The position numbers and the translations under genes were made by a program. Below, in pieces: positions 22,969 through 39,120 of a DNA stretch of 64,000 nucleotides. This DNA is from Erigeron canadensis (taxonomy: Eukaryota > Streptophyta > Magnoliopsida > Asterales > Asteraceae). Below the pieces are notes generated by a model. The model was not told the origin of the DNA, did not search any database, and worked only from the letters and a program-made list of their open reading frames with translations. The stretch covers positions 301,501 to 365,500 of the forward strand of contig NC_057768.1 of NCBI RefSeq assembly GCF_010389155.1. Direction: 5' to 3'. Position 1 is the stretch's first letter. Each line of letters begins with the position of its first letter.

Positions 22969-23705
22969 GGGACCAAAATTGCTTTGGTGAAAATCTCTCC
23001 AAAATTTAATTTTCGGATCTTAAGAGACTAAAATTGGCAACTTGAAAACCTATTATTTAATTGTCTAATTGACAGAGCCTAATCTGTATATCCGTTATTT
23101 TCTTCCATATACGATTATATTCTTTTCTTTGTTTTTTCCCTCAAATTAAAGACACAAAACATTTTCAATTTTTTATTGTATCCGATTGAAAATTTTGGGA
23201 TAAACCATCAAATTGATTCAATCTGAAAGTGATTACATGCCTTTAGAGATTTTTTAATATTCGGGTGTTGTTTGTGTTTTATGTATATCCCCAACAACAA
23301 ACCCTTTCATTCTGTGAACATACTATATACTTGTAATTATATACACACAAATATAAGAAGAAGAATTTTAAAAAAAGAAAGTATTAGTCAATATGGAGTT
23401 AGCCTATTTGGTAAGTGTTGTTGTCTCTTCGAGTATAAATCAAAGTTCAAATTTCGACATAATTTAGTAATATTAGGATAGTGTAAGATAATCGTAACTT
23501 GCTACTAGTAGAAAATTAAATAAATAAAAGAGAGAAAGAAAGAAAGTTGCAGAAAGTGTGAATAAAAACACCAAGTCCTAACAACGGAAGAGACAAACAC
23601 CCCATGCTCCTACAACCCCTCAATTTCTTCTTTTACATTTTACATTTTTTTTCTTTTCATAGAACATTTATAATTGTTGCATGAATATATTATAGTTATA
23701 TAAAA
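22969..23705. other. Intergenic DNA
   Basis: No gene or recognisable repeat. Confidence 0.4.
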
Positions 23706-23998
23706 CGAGTATGGTACCCGCGCAATGTGACGGCGGTGGTGGTGTAGGCAGTCTAGTGGTGTCAGTGATGGTACTATTGGTGGTGGTGACGATGTAAAGT
23801 GTGATAGGTTGATGTAATTGTGATAATGTAAATTTTTAAAAGATAAAGGCTTAAAGTGTTAATTATTAAAATAAAGATTTAGAGTTTAAATTATAATTCA
23901 TTAAGGACAAAACATAAAAAGTCAAGGGTAATTCTGGTAATTCAAAGGTAGAATTACTTAAAATAAAAAATGTCATTTTCTTTATAAAGGAGTAAAGA
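23706..23998 (-). mobile_element. Non-autonomous Helitron, CTCG-ended
   Basis: On the minus strand it starts TCTTTACTCCTTTATAAAG at 23998 (A before) and ends ATTGCGCGGGTACCATACTCG at 23706 (T after). Length 293 bp. Confidence 0.8.
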
Positions 23999-24163
23999 TA
24001 AAAATAATACTCGATATAATCTAACCAGAATAGCTTATGGTAATAAAAAGTGAAAAGATGAATTTGTGTATGTATATAAAATGACCCTTTATTAAAGGGG
24101 AAAAATAGAGTTCATTCGTGTGTTTTTCTAATTCTAATATCCCGTATAAAATATAGACGAACA

Positions 24164-24552
24164 TCTATACTCATATATAAAGCATATTATCTACCTTTCT
24201 GTCAAAATTTAAAACTTTCAACTTTTAAGTTAAGACGCAATTTTGGTCATTCAACTTTAATAAGATAAATTAAGATCACCCATTTTTTACACTAATAAGA
24301 ACAATATAGTCGTTTCACACACTTTCAAAATATAACAAAAGGACAACATGTCCCCTTCATATTTGTGGTCCCTTTTAGGATATTATGATCCCTCTTTCTC
24401 CTTTCACTTTTTTTCTTATCTCGCCCAGTTTTAAAAATTGTTAAAATTATAACACTCGTAAGAGTTAAACACACATGTCAAACTCCCGAGTCAATACCAT
24501 GAACAAAAGTAGAAATTAGCGTCACCGCCGTTATGTGCGTACAATTCTCTAG
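24164..24552 (+). mobile_element. Non-autonomous Helitron, canonical CTAG end
   Basis: TCTATACTCATATATAAAGC after A (24163); ends GTTATGTGCGTACAATTCTCTAG before T (24553). Length 389 bp with no coding. Confidence 0.85.
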
Positions 24553-27500
24553 TTTAAGTCTACTTATATTAAATACAATTCCATTCAAAATATAAGTTTT
24601 TGGCCACATGAGCTAAATACTTTTAATACTTTTTAACATCTGATTTTTGTGTATTTTTTAAAATGACTATTCCTCCAATAAATATTTATGGAAAATAAAA
24701 GATTGAAGATGTAGTATTTTAGGTCACTTGACTAGCGTTGGAGCTGAACAGAGATTTAATCAAACATTTTGAATCCGTTTAAGTAGAGCTTCTATCTGCT
24801 CCATGTTCAAATCGAGCTTAAAACCAAACTACAAATGCATAGGGTCAGAGTGTCAGACTTAAACTTATAACATCGAAAGTATATATATATCTAATGTTAA
24901 TAGATGGTGTTATCGTTAGATTTTATATAACATTCTATACTTATATTTAAGTTACGCTCTAACTTTTATATGTTTTTACATGATTGTTGATATCGAAAGA
25001 ATTAACTTTTATAAGCATCCAATCGAAGTTTAATTGGTATTATTCTTCTTTGTTGTTTTAAATCAAGCGTCAGTTATTATTCGATTTTGTTTGTGTCAAA
25101 CAAAAATGGCTCGAGGTCAAGTCGACTCGTGTGTGCACAAATTACATCCATGTTTGACCCCGACTCGACAATTATTGATTCATTTCTAAACCGGAAAAGA
25201 AAAAGCAAAAAAAGAGGGGATATGAGTAACAACATTATCAAAAGAGTGTGGGACCATAAGTTTAAAAACTGAGTAAAATGCACTTTTTGGACGGGTGGTG
25301 GTTTCGGGCCGATGTCATCATGGATCAGAAAGGGCGGCCAGTAGCATCTTACTTAGTCCCAGACCTAAAGAAAAGCATCGCCATCAAAACAGATGCATAA
25401 AAACTCTACATACAAGCGACCATAAACATGATTTGTGTGCAATTAGCAATTGTAGCTCTGGAAAAAGCAGTTTCCTTTTTCTCCAAATGCATTATTCTCC
25501 TTCCTGGTTTTCATGAAAAGAAAAGGCCTTCGTTGCTTTTCTTTTTTTACATATAAAATTATTACTACGAGGGTGCTGGGGTGTTTATATTGTATTTTTG
25601 ATAACCAAAATAATTTTTTTTATATATATATAACGGCAGAATATATTAAATAAAAATGTTACTAATAATGTTCTGTTTTTTTCCTTACTCAAAATTTAAT
25701 CGTTCAAACTTCAAAATTGAACATAACTCAAATTCGTTCATACATGCGATACGTTGTTAGTAGAAATAATGGGTAAATAGCTTAATTATGACCACAATCA
25801 TAAAATCTGCTAACATATATTTAACAACTTGTTTATTACATATGAATGAATAATCATGAACACAGTCAATATAGGTAGGGGCCCGTCAAGAAATTGGATA
25901 TTTGTACCACGTACGCTAACACGTAAATAAAATATTAATATGATGACACTCTTTATGAGTCAAAACGGCAAGGATGTGGACATCCAACTCAACTCTAATG
26001 GCGTATGTATGATTAGTATTTTTTTTTATTATTAGTAATATCAAAAGAAAGATTTGATCATTGACATCAGTGTCCCCTAATAACAATATTATGTCTTAAT
26101 CCATCCTTGATTTAGGGGTCTTGCATTCCATAACACATTTCTTTAACTTATATTATTATGAAGTGGTTTTGATCATCTACTACTTTTTTTAATCAATAAA
26201 CCAAAAATTAAAACCTAATAGTGAATTAGTAATCTTATACATTCAGAGACGGAAACAAGAGAGACCGAATGGTTCAATCGGCGTAAATTCAACAAATTTT
26301 ATATAACCGGAATGAAACAAAAGATTATAGAATATGACCCCATCCAATGAATAAAAAGACCATATCCGGACTCCAATACTTGCGGGTATGAATGTCGAAT
26401 GATACCCCGTTCATTTGATTTACATTTACATTATGTGAGTGGCGACATAAATGAAAAAGTGCTTATTTGACCTTAATACCTACGCACACTTCTTCATCAC
26501 AGTGTATGTATATTTTCTTATTTATAGTACTCGTATTATATAAAAATCCTAGGTTTAGTGAAATACTATACTCTTATAGTTTATAATATCTTAACTAATA
26601 TCCATTTTGTTTAGTCAAAGTTTTCATTTATATATAACTAATTCATTTAATAGATTATAACCATATTTTTTACATTTTAACTATGAAAATCCCAAAGATG
26701 TCTTACAAAAACAATATAATTTTCTTTATAATTAAAATACACATAAATGACTTTTCATTGATTTTATTTTTTCAAATCTTCTCAACTATTAAACAACATG
26801 TGAGAACCATGAGAAAAAGTAATTAGATTCCAAAAATAAAAAATACCAGCTTTCGTCTGAGCTAGTGTAGTGTGTATATATATATATACGATTATATTAT
26901 AGTAAAAAAAAAAAGAAAACAAAAATAATGTTTTCACTTTTTTTGTGGGAAATTTAAAAACATTTTTGTAAGTTTTTTTTTTTTAAATTTTCCATTTTAA
27001 AAACGTCAAATTAGTAACTCTCTCCTACACTCACGTCCTCACTCTCGTTTTTAAAATTTTTATTTTGTTTTCAAGAGATAAAAACTTTTTTCACAATTAA
27101 ATGTGTCTTAGTGTTCATGTATAATTATTAAGCAAGTTATGTAGAAATGTGCTTTGTTTGTATCCATACTACATCTTGTAGTATGCATGTGATTGTTGTT
27201 TTTTTTTAAATGGAATTGGCTTATATAAAAGTGATGGTTAAGTTAGCGTTATTTGAATGAGGTTGATGATTCATTCATTCATTGATAAGTTCTTTAACTT
27301 TCAGGTATTTCACTTAAGTTTGAGTCTTACTCCTCATGAGTTGATTATTATTATTACTATTATTATTTTTGAGAAGGTGGGTGGGTAGAAAAAATAAGTT
27401 GCATCATAGACATGTTTACATAAAAATAAGATAATTTTTCGTTAAAAAGAAAAAGTTTGCATTTTTTAAATAATAATAATAATAATAATAAAAAACCATA

Positions 27501-28852
27501 ATATATTTCTTAGCTAATTGTGAGAAATATTGTACTAGATTTAAGTCTATAATCAGTAAATTGTGAGAAATATTGTAATAACTTTATTATGATTACTAAA
27601 TTATGCTTTACGTTTGTATCGATGACTTGACCTGATAACAAATCCATTCATTTTTCTTATACCTCCACTAAAACATTGAGCTAATTAGGTCTCCATGGAC
27701 CATGAACCATATTTTAGTCTTATTTTAGTGTCTTTCTTTCATCGTTTCATATTGAACAAGATATAAGATAAGCAATTAGATTACGAATTCTAAAATAATT
27801 GAATGAGTCTAAAGTATAAGATTCGGATTGGTCATAAAACTAAGATGCTCCTGTTTTCTATACTTGAGACATGGACACGAGGTTGCTTTTAAAACATAAT
27901 TTAATCATTCGATTCATTTTCAAGGTCTACCCCTACGGCTACAACAACGTCGGGGGATTAAGAAAGGTTATATTAAAGTTTGGATTGGATGGATTAATAA
28001 GATGGTAATTGCTGCCACCTAACCAAAAACTATAATAAAAATAAAACAATAGAATAAATGGGGGAAGGGCCAAACATCAATACATCATAAAAGTGGCATT
28101 GATACATGTTCGAGTCATCCAAGCAGCCCTTCAACTTAATCATATCAACATATCAGTTAATATTAGTCTGTTAAAAAAAAATAGTTAATTTTATTCACAT
28201 GTTTAGCGGGAAACTAGGACCAATTGATTATAATTACGATAACATCTCGTCATAAACATAAGCTCCAATCAGTTTAGCAGCAATAAGAGCATGTTTATAA
28301 GGATTTCATTTCGTAATCATGGACTGGTATAACGCATATAGAAAAAATAGCATGTCTCCACCATCTAGTGTTGGTGTGTATAGGTATAAGAAAGTCAGAG
28401 AATGTATCACTTGTTTTCCTGTAATATGTTCAGATGACTAAGATTTAACTTTTTCTATTTTTCACAAATCAATAGTTATATTAAAAGTTAACTAAGTTAT
28501 AATTAGCTACAGAAAGTATATACGTATTTTAAAATTAAAATGGAGTAATTGGATATCTAAAATGTATCAGTAAATATAGATGGATTTATTATAGAAAAAG
28601 TAAGAGAGAATTCTTAGAATCAAAAGTTTAAGGTTTTCAACAAGATGGGACAATATTTATAAGGATTATTGGATGAGAACACAAACTTCTACCATGTTGT
28701 GCATAAGTCAAAAAGGTGAAAATTGGTTCACTGGATCATAACAAGCAGAAAGTTATGTATTGCGGTTCAGTAACTTGTCTACTCCTGCCAAATTAAATCA
28801 TGCTTATGATTACATCATAGTTGAACTAAAATTAAAGCTTCGTGCTAAATAT
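24553..28852. other. 4.3-kb gene-poor spacer
   Basis: AT-rich, with simple repeats: (TA)n near 26875, ATT/AAT triplets at 27340-27367 and 27470-27490. A 73-codon plus-strand ORF at 25295-25516 in slightly GC-richer DNA has no recognised match. No gene is supported. Confidence 0.45.
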
Positions 28853-31800
28853 TCATAAAACCTTGAGGAGTTGCACCTCGAATATTAAGGGCTCCTTAAC
28901 ATGAGACAAAAGGCTGCGTCGAGGACCAAACTGCAACAAACAATATAATTCACAATGGATAATACAAAAAAGAAAAAAAGCTCAGCTTTATTATTCTATT
29001 TTGTGATGACTGATGTGGTTTATTTGTTGAGTTACATGACTCTAGTCAGATGTAACATTTATTTTGAGACTAGTGTGTAATATCACATATATCAGTCATA
29101 CACCAAAAAGTGAGTGTAGTGTTCAGAGAGAGTAAAATTTGGGCAAACCTCGTCAGGAATTGGCCCCAAGTTCTCGTTAACATATCCTACAGAAGGAGGT
29201 ATCAATGCCCTTCTCTTCCCTGCAATCTCGATGTATATTAGTTTTCCTCAGAACTAGTAGACCAGTCATTAGTAATTTTAGATTAGTCTTGTGTTTGCTC
29301 ATTATTGGTCTTTATATATCATAATATATATATATATATATATATATATCAAGAACTACATTGAATAAGGAACACTTAAATACAATAGAAAAATATGACT
29401 GGAACTACATTGAATTGTTTTAAAAAATAAAGGAAATAAAACTTCTTATGAATATTGCTTTCAATTCTGAATTAATAGAAAAGGTAAAATTCTATTCATT
29501 TTGCAATAAACATGAAACAAAAAGGCCACTTAATTTGGATTTTCCTTTTTCTTTTATTTTTCTGCAGGTAGGGGGCGGGGGGCTGGGTGAGGCTCTTAAT
29601 GAACCAGGCAGGTTTTCAACTCAAACTAAACTTCTATGAGAGGCTGCTATCCGATCCTTGATAATTCGATGATAAAGAGTAGTTACCGACTAATCATCAT
29701 TGCTGGGTCCAACGGTGTATACATGGATAACAAACATGTGTGAATTAAATTGCATACCTCCAGCCTTCATTCCAGTTATGACCTCTTTCAAACCCTTGAT
29801 AATCTGCCAAATTAAACAACAACTTATATCAGACTAATTGTCAATTCTGTGCCATGTTGCTGGAATCAATGACAAGACAAAGAGTATTAACTAGCACCAT
29901 TACGGCATTACCTTCAACTTTCCTAATGAAAAAGAGATAGTTAACCAAAAATTCCTAGCTAAATATGTGATATATCGTTTCTAGTCGATGTATCTTCTCT
30001 AGTACCAGTGTTCAATACTGAGCATAATATAAACAAGAAGATTAATGGGGTGTAATGTTGGAATGATGCTAACCTCTTTCTCATTCAGAGGAAGTATAAC
30101 TGGGGAGCTTTCTCCACTAAATTGATCAACCGTACTGAAAAATATTAAACAGAAAAAACTTGAACTCAAAAGCCAAAGTAATATCTGAGAGCAAGAGTTT
30201 TTCATACTTTACCTGTGTACAAAATATCCATTTGAGCGCCGACATACATAATTGAATTCAACAAGATCCCCTTCGCGAGCTTCTGGACCTTCCCCATCAA
30301 TGATATCTACAAAGAGAAAAGATGAAGCATACAACGCTTAAGCAAAAGCAGTGATTTACTGATTTTACAGACACATAATTAAATTCCAGCATAAGTTAGC
30401 TTCATATAGGCTTAGCTTCGGCTAAAATACAAGGTAGAAGCTCATAATGATCTTTAAGAAGCACTGGAAGCAATCGTTTGGACCAAAAACCTACGATTTG
30501 TTTCAACCAGTGCCCAACTTAAACGTCTAAAGCTGCATAGGCTACATGTAAAACTGGTGATCTTGCATACCAAGTGATTAACGGAATCTGAGATATTACC
30601 TTGTATCCGCACTCCATCATCAAGCTTCTGTGCCCTGAGTGCTTCCAATTTAAATAAAATTTGTACACTAATAAGGGAAATAAAAATCTGAATGATAAAA
30701 AGAATTTCATACACACCTACCGAATAGCTTCAGGTTCCTTCATCTCCAAGGCTCCAGCAAGAAGAGGAACATTAAACAACATGGGTATGAATCCAAGTGA
30801 GTCTAGAACAAGCCTTCTTGGAATCAATCTGTTTGCTGGTAACCTTCCACTTGAGTATTTGACCATAAAATTCTTAGATTGACCAGGTCTCAGAGAACTG
30901 TGTTCTACACACAAGGACGGCTAAGATTTCAAAGTCTTGAAATAGAGTTTCTTAAGCATTGTTGTGCATTGACTGCCAAGTAATGTACTTATTATTATTA
31001 TTTTCCCCCGCCTTATATGGTCTACTGAAACTATGTGCAGATAACTTGGTTCAATTATACAATGGGCAAGATATACTCATGAAACATGACATAAATTTTG
31101 ATATAAAAGAAACTGAAAGCAGTAATTCACAAGGTTTCCATTGACATAACCATCATTATCAGTAACATGTGCTCTTAGCGAAACTCTTATATATATATAT
31201 ATATATATATGGAAATCACATAGAAATAGAATGCAAACAGGCAACAACCTGCGGCTCCTTTTTGTATAGTCAAACTCATATGAAAAAAGAACAGATTCAG
31301 TGACTCAGTAAACTAGTATTTCACTGTTAGCTAGAAACAACCACCTGATGTAGCTAACAATGAATGCTACTCCAGATGGTATCATGTAACTGTTTGGCCT
31401 CACAATAGTCACTCCAGCATAGCAGATTGATTCACCGGAGAAAAAGGCAACACTAAACAATAGTTACCTAGGTCACTGTAATTCCTATCTCAAAAACAAG
31501 CAAAAGAAGCTGATCCAGGGGCTGGCATGGATCGGTCGGAGAGAAGCCCAACTTCAAATGTGCATTACTTTTTGTTGAGGGATTGCGGAAAACTCTTTAA
31601 AGCATTAAGATTGTGACAGCTAGGGGTTGCTTTGATTAGTTTATGGCTGTTAGAAACCACCTATGAAGATTTATTAATTCACTGAACATGTTAGATAAAA
31701 TCATATACTTAAAAGCAGTTGATATTTCCAAGTGTATGAACCAATTATTAATCAGTGAATGAAAGTTTCCTCTTCTAACTCTAATTCTAAGAGTCACATA

Positions 31801-31953
31801 CTGCATTAGGAGCAGTGATAATTCAAATCCTAGCTTGCACAATTGGCTGGCTAAGTAAAAGATTAAACCAATAAATACGGGATAACTTAAACGGGGTTGA
31901 AAACAAAACCTATGAGAAACGGATAAGCTGACGACCGGAAGTAATGATTCCAT
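28853..31953 (-). CDS. FKBP16-1: FKBP16-1-type peptidyl-prolyl cis-trans isomerase, chloroplast lumen
   Basis: Exons reading leftward: candidate exon 1 31879-31953 (ATG at 31953, MESLLPVVSLSVSHR; 3' edge uncertain), then 30721-30920, 30600-30634, 30213-30306, 30074-30134, 29758-29803, 29149-29219 and 28853-28930 (TGA). All junctions from exon 2 on are GT-AG and keep frame, giving 194 residues plus about 25 from exon 1. The serine-rich start and a twin-arginine stretch (IPRRLVLDSLGFIPMLFNVP) ending AGALEM look like a bipartite transit peptide for Tat import into the thylakoid lumen. The FKBP fold follows: GDLVEFNYVCRRSNGYFVHS, GLKEVITGMKAGGKRRALIP, PSVGYVNENLGPIPDEFGPR, and the end FEVQLLKVL. 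Family role: proline isomerisation and lumenal protein folding. Several drug-site residues of canonical FKBP12 differ, as usual in lumenal members. Exon 1 is the least certain part. Confidence 0.88.
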
Positions 31954-34260
31954 TATTGCGGCGTAATGATAATACGGTCAATCTCTCGGGTGCGTTTTTG
32001 CTGTTCCTTCAACCAACTATATATCGGATAACAAAATCCATCCATCCCCTTTCATTTACACAAACTGTCCCTTGCCTACCTATCATCTTCCGCTTTTGGT
32101 CCTTCATCAAACCTCTTTTCGACAAATACTTCATCAATTATCCTTAACTTACTTTGGTAGCTAGGAGTTGTTCTTCAAGCTGGACCTGTCACACCGCTGT
32201 ATTTTGGTGGTTTTGGACAAAATTGAATTATTAAAGTCAGGTTTGATAGTTTAATTTAGGGATTAATGCATGGAAATGTAACTAAATATGGTCAAGTGTC
32301 ACTTTTTAATGTTCTAGACTCTTTTATCAAGTTATTTTCATACAATATTCAAAACTGATAGTTGGTTCCTACAATAGACATTTAGTCATACTTAGTTACC
32401 ACTTATCCCTTTAATTTAAGAACAATTGGGTTATTTGGTTTGGTTATGGTTTCAGCTAGAAAACCCGTAAAATTCAGGTCATACTTTCACGGGAATTGGA
32501 TTGAAACCCTCTGATCATTTGATACCTACTAATTTCCCAGCTAGACTGGTATCCAGGTGATTCTCGACCACTTAATAATCCTCCGATTTATTGAAAAGTG
32601 ACGGCTGGTAGCCACTGGGCTATTATCCTATGGTTATACACTAACATTTAGGACATATATGTATTTTCTTGTGACATATATCGTTTTCTTATATCTATAC
32701 CATATGGAGGCATATATTTTTTCAAAGTAGTTTATTACCCTTGGTAGAAATATGAGTGTCTACATCCCCACCCTCATACTTTGCTTTTAAAGGGATTGGG
32801 TATTTGTTATTAGTTTGAAAGTTTTGTTACTAACATTTTAGAGCTATGTAAAAGAAAGGTTTTATGACAACACCAATATTTGAATCTATTCGATCGAATA
32901 TGAAAATGGGTAACTAGATAATCATTATTTGAATGAAACATTTTTATCATAACTTTATATAGTGGGTGATAACAAAACATGTTTCGATTCATAATTAACT
33001 AAATTCGCTTGGTTGATTCCTAACCGTTTATGACATCCATCAACTTTAATATTGGCCGTGTACGTCGTGTGTTGTGGATTTGCGGAAGTTGTATGGAATA
33101 CAAGAGGGAGGTTCAATATGAAATTAATTTTAGAGGGATGAATTAGTCATCGTTCTGTCTTTCTTCAGAAATTGATATAATCATAATAGTCCCATAATAG
33201 TCTACTAAGTCAACCTCTTAAAATTTTGACTCTCAAAGTTAGAGATCGACTTGTGAATTACTAAGATTAAAGATGATGAATTTACACCATTGATATAAAA
33301 TGGAACAAACTAAGACTAAGCAAAATTATTTTCTTAGTTGGAGTTAGAACTATAGAAACATATAATATAAAATGGAACAAACCAAGTAAAATTATTTTCT
33401 TCTGACAAATTATCCTACTGCTAAGTCTAAACTACTACAGGAATGTCTAGGATGCAAACCATGACATCCGAACACCTTAATCCACTCATACATATGTCAA
33501 GTGTAGGACTCCAAACCTAATAAAAAGTTTCAAGATAAAAAACCTTATTAATGGGCAAACGAACCCCGTTGGCACAAAGCCACAAACAAATAAAGCTTAA
33601 AAGTAGCTTATATTTTCATAAGCTCTCAAAAGAACTTTATGCAAACAAAACTTATTGAGTCGAGCTTATGATAACTATCTTAATATAATGAGCCAAAAAG
33701 AGCCAAAAACATATGGAAAACTTCCCGAAAATTGTCCAATATGTGGCTGGCCACATCACATGCTAGTGTATTAATAAACAAGCAGATAAGTATGTGACAA
33801 AATTCAAATATGAAACAAAGTGTACTTGATAAATATGCATGTTCATGGGTGAGTGAATATGATCCAGGTGGGGCATCTTTTGTACTCATTATGTCAAGTG
33901 ACCAGAACCTGACATCCAGGAAACTTCCTTGCAGGTCTAGCACACCAAGAAAACAAAAAAAATAAAAAAAACAGGACAAGTATATCGAGCCAAACATATT
34001 TCTTATTCAATTACTATAGTCTAATAAATGAATGTGTCTATAAACAGATATTTGATGGTTTTGAGTTCCATAATCAAATCATTTGAAAACCAAAGTTTGT
34101 CCACAAACTCCTCTCAGCTTGTGCCAACAATGCCCAGCGTGAGAAACAAAACCATAAATCAATGTAGGTACACGTCCTGCCGGAGGCCTGCCTTCTTCGA
34201 CCATGCACATTCACACCACAACAAAAACACTAACCTCAAACTTCAACCCCATGAACTAGC
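31954..34260. other. Spacer between FKBP promoter and CBL 3' end
   Basis: Probably holds the FKBP promoter (31954-32200) and the CBL 3'UTR and terminator (below 34261). No recognisable repeat or gene. Minus ORF 33680-33997 has no family match. Confidence 0.45.
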
Positions 34261-36493
<2,233 letters not shown>

Positions 36494-37350
36494 GTTACTT
36501 GTTTCAAATCAAAATGACCCATACTTGCTCCTGAAAAGAAAGTAAGAAATAACACCGTCAAGGCATTTTAACTACATGCGAAAAGAAGTATAAAACAGGG
36601 TCGTGGCATTTTTAACCTTTTGACCATTTCCTATTGCTGTTGTGATTTAAGGTTTTCAATTCAGTTGATGAGAGGAGCAACCAAACTATATCTGTTAGAA
36701 GTGAAATAGCAAATTATCAGGAGACATCGTTACAAGAGCAACGTATAATTGGTTTGGTTCAAATCTTTTTACGAAGATAAGGTTATGAATGTTTTGGTTA
36801 TTATATCAAGTATATAATTTTCTTTAATCAATTGAAGCATTTTTACACATGAGATTTAAGCTGAACATCGACGTCGATAAAAACGACTACTTTATAAAGA
36901 AAAACATCGTCACAGCACAACTAGAGAAACTCACAAGCCACACCGAACACGAAAAATCACAAAAGAATCAAGAATCTGAAATCATGTGTACTTAAAAACA
37001 AACAATATCCTCAATAATTCCAGCATAATTCAAAGTTCGTTTAAACCCTTATTTGAGAATTTCAATCATTCAAAAACCAAATAGCTAACTGATTAACACT
37101 TACGGATCTCACAAAATGAATAAATTAAAAATAAACTAAATGCATAAAACTAATAATGAATTTGAATCAACTAAATAACTAACCTTTCGAAATAAAAAAC
37201 AGTGCGAGTTTGTAGCAGACAAAAATTGAAATTGAAATCGAAATCAATGAATATTAATGTCTTAAATTAATCAAATTGCAAATAGAAAAACAAACAAAAC
37301 CACCGTCTCAAGAATAATAATTAACCTCGATCGATATATATATATATGAA
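36494..37350 (-). promoter_or_regulatory. CBL 5'UTR with intron, and promoter
   Basis: A splice acceptor (CTTTCTTTTCAG|GAGCAAG) at 36531-36532 lies 37 nt before the ATG. A matching donor (CGAAAG|GTTAGTT) ends a non-coding exon at 37184. That exon likely starts near 37310, below an AT-rich TATA region (37334-37348). A leader intron of about 650 bp is inferred. The part beyond 36662 is duplicated at 45320-46640. Confidence 0.6.
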
Positions 37351-37895
37351 GAAAGAAATCACACCCTTTCTTTTCTTGTTACCTCCCTCCTTAAATTACC
37401 TTGTCAACACTTTTAGTCCTTTTACTTGTCGGATGTACTTTATATACCAAAGGTAAAGGTAATGCCATAACCCGATATATGTCACGGAATAATCAAAGGT
37501 TATTCCTATTGTAGAAACTAGAAAATTTGACAAGTACGGTTTGGTTTAGGTCGGACTTTTAACTATAACCAAAAACCGGACCATTATAATTTGGTTTTTG
37601 AAAACTACAACCATTGGTTTTTGGATTTTTCAGTTTTGATTTTTTTGTTTGAGTTTAATTCGGTTCGGTTTTTCGGTTTCAGTCGGTTTTTAACCACTTA
37701 TAGGTTTGAGCTAAAAACGTTTATATGTTTATACCTTATGATTACACTATAATTTCACATACATATATTCTGATATATATAATATTTTTAACGAAAAATT
37801 TGGGCTCGGCGGCATGATTCTTTATATACCCAACTTCTATTCCAAAGGAAACCTATACTGAGAAAACCTATTTCCATTCATGAGAGCATTTTGCT

Positions 37896-38421
37896 TAGGG
37901 GTGTTCATTATTAGGATTAACCAAATAGCCCACCCAATCCATTTGACATTTGTATTATTTGGATTTTGTTTGGTGTTTGGGTGAAACCGAATAAGAAAGT
38001 TGTTAAACGGTTTGGTTTTGGTTTTAAAAATTTTAAATGGGGCCCAACCAAAACCCGATTAAGCATTTAACGTTTAATAAAAATTATAATAACCTAATTT
38101 AAATGATATTAATACGACTCTAATTATTTAAATATGTTGTTCTACACATCTAAAAGCATATAGTTAGTTGAATAACCTTACATGAATAAATAAAATGATG
38201 TAAATTGACATTCGAATTGCATGATTATTTAAGTATATTAAATAAAAATTTGAATAGCATTTTTTATTTGGGTAATCCTGGAACCGACCAAATAACCCGA
38301 ACTTTATTTGAGTGGTTTGGATTGGGTGCTCAGATATATGGATTGGGTATTGGGTGGTTTTCTCATTCTTAAAAAACCGAATAACTCTATTCACCCAAAA
38401 CCCGACCAAATGAACATCCCT
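37896..38421. repeat. hAT-type MITE with 8-bp target duplication
   Basis: TAGGGGTGTTCATT at the left and AAATGAACATCCCT at the right are inverted. ATTTTGCT flanks both sides (37888-37895, 38422-38429). The 526-bp interior carries CCCAACC/GGGTTGGG-type sub-repeats. 8-bp duplications are the hAT hallmark. Confidence 0.85.
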
Positions 38422-39120
38422 ATTTTGCTCATATCAAAATTTAAACCTAAGATCTCTCGGTCTCAGTCTCCACCATATATCAATCTATTTATTGATGATT
38501 TATATTTAATTTAGATTCACTCTAGTTAATTGCTGGATTTAGGTCGTTTCAGTTTGTTTTGTCAAAAATTAAAACAAGCAACTGTAAAATTAACTCAATA
38601 TGTTAATCGTAGTTTTTCTCAAAAACCAAACCCACAAAAACTATACATTTATCTCTGTTTCTCACTAGCTTATGTATGTATATATATTCTATAATTCTAA
38701 ATTCTATAATACTCAAACTCTTCATGCTTTTGTTTTTGAACATTAGCGTATGATTTTGTGATATATGATTTGTTAATTTATATATTTATGTGATAATTTA
38801 CTGTAAAGTTTTTATTATTATTATTATTATTATTATTGTTATTGTTAATTTGTTATCGATCGTATGCATAGGATTGAAAAGATATCTTAATCTTAATCTA
38901 TTTTATCTTAATCTTAATATATATTGAAAGATAATTGACCTAATCTCAATTAACTAATTACAATCCTTAACTTTTCAAAAATAATTAAATCAACACATAT
39001 CTAAATTAATTTACACTTTTTAGTTTTCAACTAGATTTTAGGCCCGTGTCTAATACACGGGGCTTACGGCGTTATTAATATTGGATGTTAATATATTATA
39101 GTTTAAAACTTGGTATACTA

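Noticed and set aside
25295..25516. 73-codon plus ORF in GC-richer DNA
   Set aside because: No recognisable domain and no supporting signals.
31350..31480. Possible extra FKBP exon on the minus strand
   Set aside because: Open reading frame but no FKBP similarity; the frame is explained without it.
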